A stretch of DNA of 64,000 bases, taken from the NCBI GenBank assembly GCA_014381825.1, contig JACNKX010000088.1, positions 62,001 through 126,000 of the forward strand. Reading direction: 5' to 3'. The position numbers and the translations under genes are program-made. The DNA is from Planctomycetota bacterium (GTDB taxonomy: Bacteria; Planctomycetota; Planctomycetia; Pirellulales; Pirellulaceae). Under the pieces are notes generated by a model. The model made no database searches. It saw only the letters and a program-made list of their open reading frames with translations, and was not told the origin of the DNA. Below are positions 46,134 to 54,645 of the stretch, one piece after another. Within the stretch, counting starts at the first letter, position 1, and each line of letters starts with the position of its first letter.

Positions 46134-47387
46134 TCATCGCGGAAGCCGTTTGACTGGGGCCGGGGCAGTCGTGGCGAAATGCGGTGCAGCGACCGGCGGC
46201 CGGTTTCCTCTGAGCGTCGCAAAAATGTACTCGGCGGCCCGAGCGGAGGCACCAGGGCGGGCATGTCGGTCAGCCAGATCTTTTAGCATTGCGATGCGTG
46301 CATCGAGCTTGCTGTCACTGGAGAGCCATTCGATGATGTGAGAAGCAATCTGTCGGGACTTGTCACCCCACACGAGATACTCGGGGAACGGGACTCGGTC
46401 GGCACCCGGTTCGTTCGGATCGTACGGAGTAATGTGTTTGGGAAAGATGTCGTCGGCGGCAAACAGATTGACCAAAGTGATGTACTTGACCGTGCGAAAG
46501 TGCTTTTGGACCAAGTATCCAAGCCGACTTATCGAGTAGAAGATAACCGCCGGTTTCTCGTGGTACAGCAACTCCAGTGATACAGAACCGGAGCATGCCA
46601 TACAGCACGTTGCCGCGCGGATCAACTCTGGTGTTTTGTCGACGTGGATTTCAACCGGTAACAACGAGCCGTCGAGCATCTCGCGGGCAATGGCGGCTTG
46701 TTTTTCATTGAACGAGGCGATGGCGAAGCGAGTCTCGGGACACTCTCGATGCACGATGGCGGCGGCTTTGATAAACCAACGCAAATTGCTGGTTACTTCT
46801 TGCGTCCGGCTGCCAGGAAGGATCGTCACGAGTCGTGCCGGCAGCGATTCTTGTTGTTCGAGGAATGTGCGATCGAGTTGATGGTTGGTTGTCTCGTCAA
46901 AGAACGGATGTCCGACATAGGTCGCATTGCATCCACGCTGCTGATACCAAGGCTCTTCAAACGGCAGCTTGCATAGCGTGTGGTCCACCAGACGCCGCAT
47001 CTTCTTGATTCGCCATCCAGCCCAGGCCCAGATCTGGGGCACGCCGTAGTAGAACACGGGAACGTCGTGTCGCTTGGCCGCACGAGCGATCCACCAGTTG
47101 AAGCCTGGATAGTCGATCAACACGACCGCATCGGGGCGATGTTCGCGAAAGTAAGCGTCCGCGCGGCGATAGAGCCTCCAGAAGTGGTGGATGTTGAGCA
47201 ACACGCGAAGAAACCACATCACGGCAAATTTGGTAAGGTCTTCGTGCAGCTCGCAGCCAGCGGCCTGCATCTTCGGGCCGCCATATCCAACACACTCGAC
47301 TTGAGGGTTGCTCTCACGTAACTGGCGCACGAGATTCGCACCGTGAATATCGCCGCTAGGTTCACCAACCGAAAAGAAAATCTGCAT
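46134..47387 (-). CDS. lpxB: Lipid-A-disaccharide synthase
   Basis: A 417-residue glycosyltransferase (GT19) joining UDP-2,3-diacylglucosamine to lipid X in lipid A synthesis at the inner membrane. Signatures are FFSVGEPSGDIHGANLVRQL, VECVGYGGPKMQAAGCEL, VVLIDYPGFNWWIARAAKR, YYGVPQIWAWAGWRIKKMRRLVDHTLCKLPFEEPWY, YVGHPFFDE, TILPGSRTQEV and CMACSGSVSLELLYHEKPAVIFYS. Its presence shows lipopolysaccharide-type lipid A capacity. Confidence 0.97.
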   Translation of the reverse strand: MQIFFSVGEPSGDIHGANLVRQLRESNPQVECVGYGGPKMQAAGCELHEDLTKFAVMWFLRVLLNIHHFWRLYRRADAYFREHRPDAVVLIDYPGFNWWIARAAKRHDVPVFYYGVPQIWAWAGWRIKKMRRLVDHTLCKLPFEEPWYQQRGCNATYVGHPFFDETTNHQLDRTFLEQQESLPARLVTILPGSRTQEVTSNLRWFIKAAAIVHRECPETRFAIASFNEKQAAIAREMLDGSLLPVEIHVDKTPELIRAATCCMACSGSVSLELLYHEKPAVIFYSISRLGYLVQKHFRTVKYITLVNLFAADDIFPKHITPYDPNEPGADRVPFPEYLVWGDKSRQIASHIIEWLSSDSKLDARIAMLKDLADRHARPGASARAAEYIFATLRGNRPPVAAPHFATTAPAPVKRLPR

Positions 47388-47544
47388 CTACTGACTCCAC
47401 CGTGTCGTCGTCGCTGAGTTCGCGAGCATTCAGTCGTATCGCCGCGAGTCTGAATTCTTGCGAACTCAGCTAAGGGCAGCGAAGTATCGCAAATTGCCTA
47501 GCTTGCTGGTAGAGCAATCGAAGAGTTCAACTCCTCGGCGCGCA

Positions 47545-47578
47545 ACAAAAAAGGAACGCCGGTCACCCGGCGTTCCTT
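47545..47578 (-). terminator. Rho-independent terminator after the CxxC protein gene
   Basis: A 12-bp perfect stem (47551-47562 with 47567-47578) has a 4-nt loop. On the minus strand it is followed by six T. It lies 31 bp after the stop of the 47610-48074 gene. Confidence 0.9.
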
Positions 47579-47609
47579 CGTGTAAATCATCTAACAGCTC
47601 TAAGAGAGC

Positions 47610-48074
47610 TTACTCTTTGTCCTTACCAACCTTGAAGCCGCCCTTCTTGAAGGCCTCGTCACCGAGTACTGCGAGCAGTTGGGCGTCGCCTTCCAACTTA
47701 GCTGCTTTGCCTTTGCAATTGTCGCAGCAGAATTGGACGGTTGCACCCGCGACAGTGAGCTTCGTCTTGAGCGCTCCACCGGTGAATACGCATTTCACTT
47801 GCTTGGCTTGACCTGTCGAGACAAGTTGAGCATTGCCTTTGGCGGCTACAACCTTATCGCCAGCTTCGAGTTTCTTCGCGAAACCCTTGGGGCAGTTATC
47901 GCAGCAGAAGAAAACTTTACCGCCCTTATAGTCGACGGTCTTTGTGGCCTTGGCAGCGGCCTTTGGATTCATGACACACTTGATGCCTTCGAGTTTGATC
48001 TCTTTGGCGGCGTACAGCGTAGTGGCGAGGACAGCGATCGATGCGACGGCTGTGAACAAAGAACGAGCTTTCAT
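47610..48074 (-). CDS. Exported two-repeat CxxC metal-site protein (TRASH/YHS-like)
   Basis: A 154-residue exported protein. The signal is MKARSLFTAVASIAVLATTLYA. Two homologous repeats follow: KCVMNPKAAAKATKTVDYKGGKVFFCCDNCPKGF and KCVFTGGALKTKLTVAGATVQFCCDNC. Each has one Cys followed about 23 residues later by FCCDNC, the pattern of TRASH or YHS metal-binding domains. The start ATG 48074 has AAAGGTGA at the right spacing; longer in-frame starts are rejected. A strong terminator follows. Binding or chaperoning of a soft metal such as copper is plausible. Confidence 0.8.
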   Translation of the reverse strand: MKARSLFTAVASIAVLATTLYAAKEIKLEGIKCVMNPKAAAKATKTVDYKGGKVFFCCDNCPKGFAKKLEAGDKVVAAKGNAQLVSTGQAKQVKCVFTGGALKTKLTVAGATVQFCCDNCKGKAAKLEGDAQLLAVLGDEAFKKGGFKVGKDKE

Positions 48075-48372
48075 TTGGATCACCTTTGATTTGGGAGACA
48101 TAAAGGAGCGTTGATTTTGAGGTTCTGTGGCTGAGCGAACTATCTGCTCAACCGGGCAGGCGGCAGTATTATCGGCATAATCGGGCGAACAAGTCAACTA
48201 ATCAATACAGATTAATGCGTTTTTTGAGGCGATGTTTGCTGAGAGCGGCGTGGTTTGGTATGCGGGCTCACAATAATTGGCGGCTTGGTGGTGCTATCTG
48301 CCCGTGTTCGGTGGCATCTTGTTGGATTACGCTGCTACTGCGCTGCGAACTTACGAGAGGAATCGAGGCCCG

Positions 48373-49335
48373 ATGCTAGAACGCTTTCTGCTGGTTTGGT
48401 TGGTGCTTTCGTCCGGCGTGGCTTACTGTTGGCCACAGTCGCTTCCTGACCCGTTCCTGGCGACCCAGCTGCGGTTACCCTGGTTGATTACCGTCGCGAT
48501 GTTCTGCATCGGCTTGATGTTGCCCCGTGACGAAGTTCGCCAAGTATTCCACCGCTGGCCGACTGTGTTCGGAGGGACGGCGATTCAATATGCCGTGATG
48601 CCGCTGTTGGCCGTTGGTATGGGGAAAGCGTTCGGGCTGACCGGTGACACGTTTATTGGGATCGTCCTTGTTGGCTGCGTACCTGGAGCAATGGCGTCGA
48701 ACGTGTTGACGCTGAATGCTCGCGGTAACACGAGTTACTCCGTGAGCCTCACCACGGCCGCGACTTTTCTTTCGCCGATTGCGGTACCGCTGGCGATGGC
48801 ACTCGCGCTCAGAAGTACCGGAGTGGATGTGAGCGTGCTGATCGGGGCAAGTAAGAATCTCGTCATCACCGTGGTGTTGCCAGTACTTGTGGGCCACACA
48901 CTCAGTCGCGTCTTCCCTTCGCTCGAGAAGCACGCACAAAAGTACGGACCGCTCGTTGCGAATCTGGCGATCCTCTGGATCATCGCAGTCGTTGTCGCGA
49001 TCTCGAGGGATTCTTTAAAGCAACTGAGCTTTGATCTATTCGGCGCGCTATTGGCGGTTAACTTACTTGGGTACGCAGCCGGATATGGCGGCGGTCGTGG
49101 CATGCGTCTGCCGGAACCCATGCGACGCGCGATGACGCTCGAAGTTGGAATGCAAAACGCTGGTCTCGGCGCTTCGCTGTCTGTTACGCTCTTTCCCGAT
49201 CAAGCGGGCGTTGCGATCGCCCCGGGGATATACACGTTCGGATGCATGTTGACGGGAACGATGTTGGCTCGGTATTGGGCACGCAAGAATTTACACGAAG
49301 AGCGCGCAACGACTGACACCGAGGAGACGGCCTGA
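48373..49335 (+). CDS. Bile acid:sodium symporter (BASS) family transporter
   Basis: A membrane protein of about 320 residues with nine to ten helices. Family landmarks are LPWLITVAMFCIGLMLPRDEVRQVFHRW, AIQYAVMPLLAVGMGKAFGL, GIVLVGCVPGAMASNVLTLNARGNTSYSVSLTTAATFLSPIAVPLAMAL (the crossing motif with sodium sites) and ALEVGMQNAGLGASL (second crossing motif; here TLEVGMQNAGLG). ATG 48373 is preferred over an upstream TTG that lacks a ribosome site. It probably imports an organic anion with sodium. Substrate unknown. Confidence 0.9.
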   Translation: MLERFLLVWLVLSSGVAYCWPQSLPDPFLATQLRLPWLITVAMFCIGLMLPRDEVRQVFHRWPTVFGGTAIQYAVMPLLAVGMGKAFGLTGDTFIGIVLVGCVPGAMASNVLTLNARGNTSYSVSLTTAATFLSPIAVPLAMALALRSTGVDVSVLIGASKNLVITVVLPVLVGHTLSRVFPSLEKHAQKYGPLVANLAILWIIAVVVAISRDSLKQLSFDLFGALLAVNLLGYAAGYGGGRGMRLPEPMRRAMTLEVGMQNAGLGASLSVTLFPDQAGVAIAPGIYTFGCMLTGTMLARYWARKNLHEERATTDTEETA

Positions 49336-49340
49336 GTTTG

Positions 49341-50678
49341 CTACTCGCCGCTCAGCACAACCGCCGGGTCTTGCTTCACTGCCACAAGGGTTGGCAAGTA
49401 GCTGGCCATCGCTGCGACGAGCGGTGTGCCGAGAATGGCACAGATCGATGCAAGTGTTGACGGTGTGAAGCTGTCGACCGTAACTTCGAAGACGCTGGTC
49501 GCCAACCAGCGAGCAGAGAAATAACCCAGCAGGCAACCAGCGACCCCGCCAACCGTTCCCAGCAGAATCGCTTTGCCAAGGAACAACGAGGCGATACTGC
49601 CACTGCGTTTGCCGATCGCACGTAACAGGCCGATTTCCGCTCGCCGCTCACGAACATTGGTCCATGCCAATAGTCCGACCCAAAGTGCGCAGACGAATAC
49701 AATCAACGGCGTGACGACGGAGGTAACTCCGGAAAGCAGCCCCGCGACCTGCGTGCGATGCGTCTCTTCTTGCTGAGCGATCTTTTGTCGATTTGATTCA
49801 TAGTCGTCCATGGTCTGCTGGTGGTGGGCCTCGACAAGCTTGCGCTGATCCTCGCGAGCGACCGCCTGCAATCGATGTTCGGTGACTTTGGTGTCGGGGA
49901 GGACGACCTCGAGTTGGGCGGTTATCTCTTCGATCCGTTCGACCGTCTTGCACTTGCAGCCAAGAGCCAAGATCTCGCTGATCTTGCCTGGCTTGTTCAA
50001 CACTTGTTGGGCATCCGCCAAGTTCATGAAGATCGCGATGTCTTCATCGGCGCGACCGTGAGCTGGCAGGATATGTGCGATCTCGAATTGCTTCCCGAGG
50101 ATTTCGACCTTGTCACCGATTGCGTGACCTTCGGCCGCAATCTGGCCGAGGTACACGGTGTCGGGTTTCACTTGCAAACCCATCGGAGCTTTCTTTTCGA
50201 TGTGCGACTGCGTTGCCTCCGGCGCAATTCCAACTAGCAATCTAGGCTTCTCCTCCCACTCGACCATCTGCTTCAGCGACGCGACCAGATGGACGATCTT
50301 GCTGATCTCCGGGCTGTCCGCCAACTTCTGTACGTAGTCCTCGGGCATGTCAAACGAGACAAAGTTCGCATACAGCTCGCCGAGGTCCGTGTTCTGATGC
50401 ACGATTCGCAAATTGAAACCGAGATCTCGCATGATTCGTTTCGTACGTTTGTCGAGATCGGCGAGATCTGTCTTAGCTTTATCTTGCATCGCTTGCAGCT
50501 CGTGTTCGGTCTCCTGCTGCATGGCGAGAAGCCGTTGATTGGATTCTTGTTGGTAACCGCGCAGCAACGTCGGACTAGCCACGAACAGCGTTGCCGCAGC
50601 AACGAGCGCCAACAGGCTCAACGCGACATTCATCTTCCGATGTCGAAGCTCAGCACACAGCAATTGAAATGTGGACAT
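49341..50678 (-). CDS. FtsX-like ABC transporter permease
   Basis: A 445-residue permease of the MacB/FtsX type. An N-terminal helix (MNVALSLLALVAAATLFVA) is followed by a periplasmic domain whose first part is coiled-coil (QQESNQRLLAMQQETEHELQAMQDKAKTDLADLDKRTKRIM). Three C-terminal helices carry the FtsX core (TPLIVFVCALWVGLLAWTNVRERRAEIGLLRAIGKRSGSI and ILGTPLVAAMASYLPTLVAVKQDPAVVL). No partner ATPase lies beside it. The downstream gene is convergent and the upstream DNA is the palindrome, so it looks separated from its usual operon. Confidence 0.9.
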   Translation of the reverse strand: MSTFQLLCAELRHRKMNVALSLLALVAAATLFVASPTLLRGYQQESNQRLLAMQQETEHELQAMQDKAKTDLADLDKRTKRIMRDLGFNLRIVHQNTDLGELYANFVSFDMPEDYVQKLADSPEISKIVHLVASLKQMVEWEEKPRLLVGIAPEATQSHIEKKAPMGLQVKPDTVYLGQIAAEGHAIGDKVEILGKQFEIAHILPAHGRADEDIAIFMNLADAQQVLNKPGKISEILALGCKCKTVERIEEITAQLEVVLPDTKVTEHRLQAVAREDQRKLVEAHHQQTMDDYESNRQKIAQQEETHRTQVAGLLSGVTSVVTPLIVFVCALWVGLLAWTNVRERRAEIGLLRAIGKRSGSIASLFLGKAILLGTVGGVAGCLLGYFSARWLATSVFEVTVDSFTPSTLASICAILGTPLVAAMASYLPTLVAVKQDPAVVLSGE

Positions 50679-50707
50679 GAGGAGTCTCTGGGACCTGGTA
50701 CAGTTCT

Positions 50708-50781
50708 TCGTTTAACGGCAAGCCGAAGGCGACAGTGTCTTACGCACTGCACGCAGTCGCCTTCGGCTTGCCGTTAAACGA
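50708..50781. repeat. 26-bp perfect inverted repeat, 22-bp spacer (REP-like, family B)
   Basis: Arm 50708-50733 is the exact reverse complement of 50756-50781. The right-arm core CGGCTTGCCGTTAAACGA also occurs at 37033-37050, where it supplies the nuoL stop, and a shortened form lies near 13811. It can form a very stable hairpin upstream of the FtsX-like permease. Confidence 0.85.
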
Positions 50782-50869
50782 GTGGATGTGAAGCAATTCG
50801 CGCTCTCGCCAGAATCAATCCGGCGATTGTAAAGAATACGGTCTTGAAGCCGAGTTGGTCAATGAAGTT
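50774..50869 (-). pseudogene. Fragment of the MFS transporter 3' end (direct-repeat relic)
   Basis: The minus strand encodes NFIDQLGFKTVFFTIAGLILAR then a stop. This matches FIDQLGFEAVFLTIAGLILAS at the C-terminus of the intact MFS protein at 59032-60360. DNA 50812-50866 and 59091-59145 agree at about 46 of 55 positions in the same orientation. No other part of the gene is present here. The stop codon lies in the palindrome arm. Confidence 0.7.
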
Positions 50870-51046
50870 GCTGTCTCGCGATTCAAGATTTTGTCGAGCG
50901 AGTCAGGCGTTGGCGTAAAAGATTCTTTGAAAATGTCAGTTTTCGCGCGCACACGGATAGGGGCTGCGGTGAATTAGGCAGTAGGCGGCAACTGGCTCGT
51001 CTCACATCACCGAAATTCGCTCGATCTTACACGCGAGGGTATCACG

Positions 51047-51283
51047 ATGAAGCTGCGCACGAAGTCTGCAAAGTACAAACGCCTCTTGAGGAAGCGACCA
51101 CGCCGAATCGGCTTTGAACAGCTGGAGGACCGGCGAATGTTGGCCATCGATTGCTCGATGCCGGAAAGCGGTGCGACCAACAGCGAAGTGACGACGTACG
51201 TAGATTGCATCACAAGTGACGTGCGGCGTCGCTCGCGGGAACTCCACAAGCGGCCGCGTGGAGTACCTATGTCGGCAGCTTGA
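51047..51283 (+). pseudogene. N-terminal part of planctomycete surface rod protein (QLEDRRMLA motif), frame-broken
   Basis: Codes for a basic start (MKLRTKSAKYKRLLRKRPRR) followed by IGFEQLEDRRMLA, the N-terminal motif common on large exported planctomycete proteins. The frame then runs out at TGA 51281-51283. The next frame (-1) is open from 51220 and continues with the hendecad rod, so a single-base deletion between 51220 and 51283 separates head from rod. Restoring one G near 51223 would read DVAASLAGT and join them. A sequencing error cannot be excluded. Confidence 0.65.
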
Positions 51284-53013
51284 CGAGTCTGGCCGTACAA
51301 CTTCAAAACGATTTCACGACCGCAATCGACAGTTATAACACGACCATCACGTCGATCACTGGCATGTACGATACGGCGGTCTCCGGAGCGATCTCGGTCT
51401 ATGACGGTGCGATCACGAGCGCGAATACGATCCTCCAAGGAGCGTACGACTCGGCGGCTTCGATCTACGACGGGGCGCTGACGACGGCCAACGACGATTA
51501 CAAAACGGCGGTGGACGACGCGGCAACCGCTTACAACACGCGAATGTCATCGGCTGGTTCCATTCACGAAACGGCTGCGACCGCTGCGAATGATGGTTAC
51601 GAGACCGACGTGACAGCAGCGGACGGCGATTACGAGACGGCAATGAACTCGGCCGCATCTGACTACAACTCCGATATGGATGACGCCAACGACACCTACG
51701 ACGCGGACATGGTCGCGCCGGATGCCCAGTACGAATTAGACATGGACGCGGCCAACGACGCACATAAGACGGAGATGGATACCGCGAACGATGCCTACGA
51801 AATCGATATGGATGCCGCCGACGATGCGTACGAAACGGATATAGCGAATGCGAACGCCGATTACACGACTGCGGCCACCGGTGCGAAGAATACGTATGAC
51901 GGCGACGTCGATTCGGCGACTGCGACTTACGAGGGCATCGTCAATCCGGCCCATCAAACCTATCTCGACGACGTCAAGACCGCGCAAGACGATTACGATC
52001 AGGCGGTCATCGACGCGGGCGTCGCGATGGGGAGTGCAACATGCGACGCGATGGACTTTGCTTGCTGGGATACCGTTCATCAACAATACGAAACGGACTT
52101 GAAGAACGCGACCGACGATTACAACACGGCAGTCACCAACGCAGCGAACACATTCATTGGCATCGAAGAGCCCGCCTGGGCGGATTGGGTTACCAAAGAA
52201 CAAGATGCCTGGGATCAGTACGAGTTGGATATGAAGGACGCGGACGCCGTTGCGACGCAAGCCGAAACGGATGCGTTGGCGGACTGGCAGGCATTGGCGG
52301 ATACGGCTAACGGCAATTGGCAGACCGCAGCGACCGACGCGGACGCGACCTGGCAAACGTCTGCGGACGATGCGCTTGCGATTTGGACGATCGCCGAAGC
52401 CAACGCCTTTGCCGATTGGGAAACTGCGAGCGCAGACGCAGATGCGAAATACACCCAAGCCGAAACCGACGCGACCGCTGCCTGGGAACTCGCGGAAGTG
52501 GGAGCCCGTGCAAGATATGACGCGGCCATGAAGATCGCCGACGACGATTTAGCTGCGGAAGAGATATTGGCCAAGGCAGATTACGACCAAAAGGTGAAGG
52601 ATGCGGATGACGATTGGGACAGGGCCGAAGCGGCTGCCCAAGCGGTTTACGACCTTGCTGTCGAAGCTGCCGAGAATGATTGGATCACCGCCGAAGCCAA
52701 TGCCTACGCGGCCTACGAGTCGTCCATCGGAGTTGCTCAAAACATCTGGATCGCCTCCGAAGCAGCCGCACGTTCAGCGATGGAGATCCAAATCGAATTC
52801 GCCAAGAACATTGCGGAAGCTGCGCTCACGGCCGCTCAAACGAGTCTTCAAACATCGCTCACAACCGCACAAACTACTGCGGCGAACGCCGAAGCCAATG
52901 CAATGGCCACATTCGAGGCAGCGATCAGTGGGGGAACGTCCGCGACGACAGCGAGTGCTTGGTCAGGCGGCAGCAGTCCCACCAACCCAACAACATCGTG
53001 GGGTTGGGGGTAA
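51280..53013 (+). CDS. Hendecad-repeat rod domain of a polymorphic-toxin-like surface protein
   Basis: A 577-residue open frame starting at TTG, made almost wholly of 11-residue repeats of the form A-x-x-x-(Y/W/F)-x-x-x-x-x-x. About 47 copies run from AIDSYNTTITS to AMATFEAAISG. Repeats 1-21 favour Tyr and Asp; after a break holding two Cys (ATCDAMDFACWD), repeats 22-47 favour Trp and Glu-Ala. Eleven-residue periodicity predicts a long right-handed or straight coiled-coil rod. The frame has no ribosome site of its own. It is probably the middle of a longer protein, 51047-54325, interrupted by single-base shifts at both ends. Confidence 0.75.
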   Translation: MTSLAVQLQNDFTTAIDSYNTTITSITGMYDTAVSGAISVYDGAITSANTILQGAYDSAASIYDGALTTANDDYKTAVDDAATAYNTRMSSAGSIHETAATAANDGYETDVTAADGDYETAMNSAASDYNSDMDDANDTYDADMVAPDAQYELDMDAANDAHKTEMDTANDAYEIDMDAADDAYETDIANANADYTTAATGAKNTYDGDVDSATATYEGIVNPAHQTYLDDVKTAQDDYDQAVIDAGVAMGSATCDAMDFACWDTVHQQYETDLKNATDDYNTAVTNAANTFIGIEEPAWADWVTKEQDAWDQYELDMKDADAVATQAETDALADWQALADTANGNWQTAATDADATWQTSADDALAIWTIAEANAFADWETASADADAKYTQAETDATAAWELAEVGARARYDAAMKIADDDLAAEEILAKADYDQKVKDADDDWDRAEAAAQAVYDLAVEAAENDWITAEANAYAAYESSIGVAQNIWIASEAAARSAMEIQIEFAKNIAEAALTAAQTSLQTSLTTAQTTAANAEANAMATFEAAISGGTSATTASAWSGGSSPTNPTTSWGWG

Positions 53014-53495
53014 CGATTGCCGGCGAGTACTACAAGGGATTGGGCCAAGGTGTGCTAAACGTCGTGAACGGTGTACAGGATATCGCGGTGGGCACGGCCA
53101 ATTTTGCAGTGAATACCAGCCCCGCAGGTATGCTAATCGATGTGCCGCAACTCGAATCATCGGATTGGAGCCGCGGCATGCTGGTGCATGAGTCGGATGC
53201 CACGCATGGGTGGAGCAAATTCATCGGCGGTGAAAGTGCTGTGACCCTGATGACGCTTGGCGCAGGTCAGGCGTTAAAGGCTGCCAGGATCAACTGTTTC
53301 GTTGCCGGCACGGAAGTCCACATGGACGACGCGATCGAGCCGCCCAAAGCAGCAGATACAGCCAGTCTTGCTTTAGCGGCAACCTGTGTGCCTGTCGCGC
53401 TCGCGGGTTACGCGATCAGCCGTCGTAAGAAGAAGAGCCGACAAGAGAACGCGAACGACGACTACTTCGCCGAGTACGAGCCCGAGTTACTGTAG
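52998..53495 (+). pseudogene. Linker and first HINT block of the rod-toxin protein, frame-broken
   Basis: This frame (-1 relative to the rod) continues where the rod frame stops after a run of G at 53006-53010. It has a linker (GEYYKGLGQGVLNVVNGVQDIAVGTANFAVNTSPAG), then INCFVAGTEVHMDD, which is the HINT/intein block A with the Cys nucleophile. A membrane helix (TASLALAATCVPVALAGYAI) and a SRRKKKSRQ tail with DDYFAEYEPELL follow. The rest of the HINT domain is encoded in the next frame at 53549-54325. From memory, single-chain planctomycete HINT proteins have both membrane helices in this order. Confidence 0.6.
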
Positions 53496-53548
53496 CTGCC
53501 TCGTACGATGAGCTTCCGAGCCCGTCGAATTGCCTCGCGATCTCCAAC

Positions 53549-54325
53549 ATGAAAAACCTAACTGCAGGATTCAATAACATGACACACGCTTCATCAAACA
53601 ACCGCATCGCATCCAACTCGCAAACCAAATCCTGGCGCAGCCGACTCGGCCTTGCTTGGCTCTGTCTTTGGCTGTCAATCGCCGCCGGTTTCGGCTATCG
53701 CTACATCGCCAACGAACCAACGGGCGAGGTGCAAGCCAGTATCGACGTGTCTAAAAACTCTTCAACGGCACCAAAGACCAAACCAATCGAACAAATTCAA
53801 GTCGGCGAACGAGTCGCCTTCACAATCAATCCCACGGAATCGCTGGATACGACATTCAGCTTCGACGTGAACCCACGCACGTGGCGGAAGATCACTTTGC
53901 GAACGGCTAAGCACGAAGTTGTGCTTCTGCGCCCTGCTTCATGGATCACCGAACACCTGCGAGACGACGAAACGACGATGATGCTGACGGTGCCGGAGAT
54001 CGGCATCGACGAACCAGCCGAAGTCGTTTCGATCTGGCCTTGTCCCACGATTGCTCCCGGCGAAGGACGGATTGTCCTCGGAACCTTCACGCACATCGCT
54101 CGCGAAACGATCTGCATGTACCTCGCGGGGCTGGACGAGCCGATCCGCTGCACGCCAAACCACATCACATGGTCGGTCGAACACAAGGACTTTGTCGAAG
54201 CTCATGAACTACACGCGGGCAACCTGATCCTCTGCGACGACGGAGTCCGAGAAATCGTCCGCGTTGACAAGATCAATGAACCGATTCGCGTTTACAACCT
54301 CGAAGTCCAAGGGGTAGTGTCCTAA
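53549..54325 (+). CDS. HINT domain protein, copy 1, lacking the C-terminal cleavage block and toxin
   Basis: A 258-residue open frame (homology with copy 2 begins at ATG 53579). It has a membrane helix (LGLAWLCLWLSIAAGFGYRYI), then TKPIEQIQVGERV (HINT block after the nucleophile), PEIGIDEPAEVVSIWPCP, and block F-like CTPNHITWSVEHKDFVEA. It ends YNLEVQG followed by VVS and a stop. The expected HVYQV...LVHN cleavage block and the toxin tail are missing, because similarity to copy 2 ends at 54312. The frame is also open upstream to 53429, so it may join the preceding HINT block by another -1 shift. Confidence 0.7.
   Translation: MKNLTAGFNNMTHASSNNRIASNSQTKSWRSRLGLAWLCLWLSIAAGFGYRYIANEPTGEVQASIDVSKNSSTAPKTKPIEQIQVGERVAFTINPTESLDTTFSFDVNPRTWRKITLRTAKHEVVLLRPASWITEHLRDDETTMMLTVPEIGIDEPAEVVSIWPCPTIAPGEGRIVLGTFTHIARETICMYLAGLDEPIRCTPNHITWSVEHKDFVEAHELHAGNLILCDDGVREIVRVDKINEPIRVYNLEVQGVVS
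53558..54312 (+). repeat. Direct repeat copy 1 of the HINT cassette (755 bp)
   Basis: Colinear without gaps with 56017-56771 (offset 2459 bp). The first 332 bp, 53558-53889, are identical base for base. The following 423 bp differ at many, mostly silent, positions. The abrupt change marks a recombination or gene-conversion border. Confidence 0.9.
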
Positions 54326-54341
54326 TTGCGCGTGCTGGCTC

Positions 54342-54464
54342 TCATTGCCCAGGCCAGTAAGGCGGAGAGTGTCCTGGAGTTCCTCCGCACACCCACGATA
54401 GGAAAAAGATCAGAAGAATCCAAAACGCATAGAGCCAGAACATCCCGGCGTATTCTTTCTTCAT
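54342..54464 (-). CDS. Possible 40-residue membrane protein
   Basis: The minus strand encodes a 40-residue frame from ATG 54464: a short polar head, a hydrophobic aromatic helix (MFWLYAFWILLIFFLSWV), then a Gly/Pro tail. The only ribosome-site-like bases are GAGA. It lies in the 320-bp gap 54326-54645 between the truncated HINT copy and the next gene, which otherwise shows a GC-rich palindrome near 54601-54636. It could be a small immunity or anchor peptide, or chance. Confidence 0.25.
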   Translation of the reverse strand: MKKEYAGMFWLYAFWILLIFFLSWVCGGTPGHSPPYWPGQ

Positions 54465-54645
54465 TGCGTTCTCGTGTTTTGAAAGGTGAAAGACTGGGAG
54501 GCATTGTAGCTGGTTTTTCTGGTGAAGTGCGCATGATACGATAGTCTCCATCGGGTAGGCGGGTAGCTCCCGCCGACAGGCCCCCGCGCGACCGTGGCAT
54601 CTCCAGCACGGCGCGCCGGGACCGGCCCGGCTGGAGACTTGTGGC

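Noticed and set aside
53000-53013. Programmed -1 frameshift site at the G run
   Set aside because: The codons TGG GGG TAA do not form an X-XXY-YYZ slippery heptamer and no pseudoknot follows clearly. Indel or decay is preferred.
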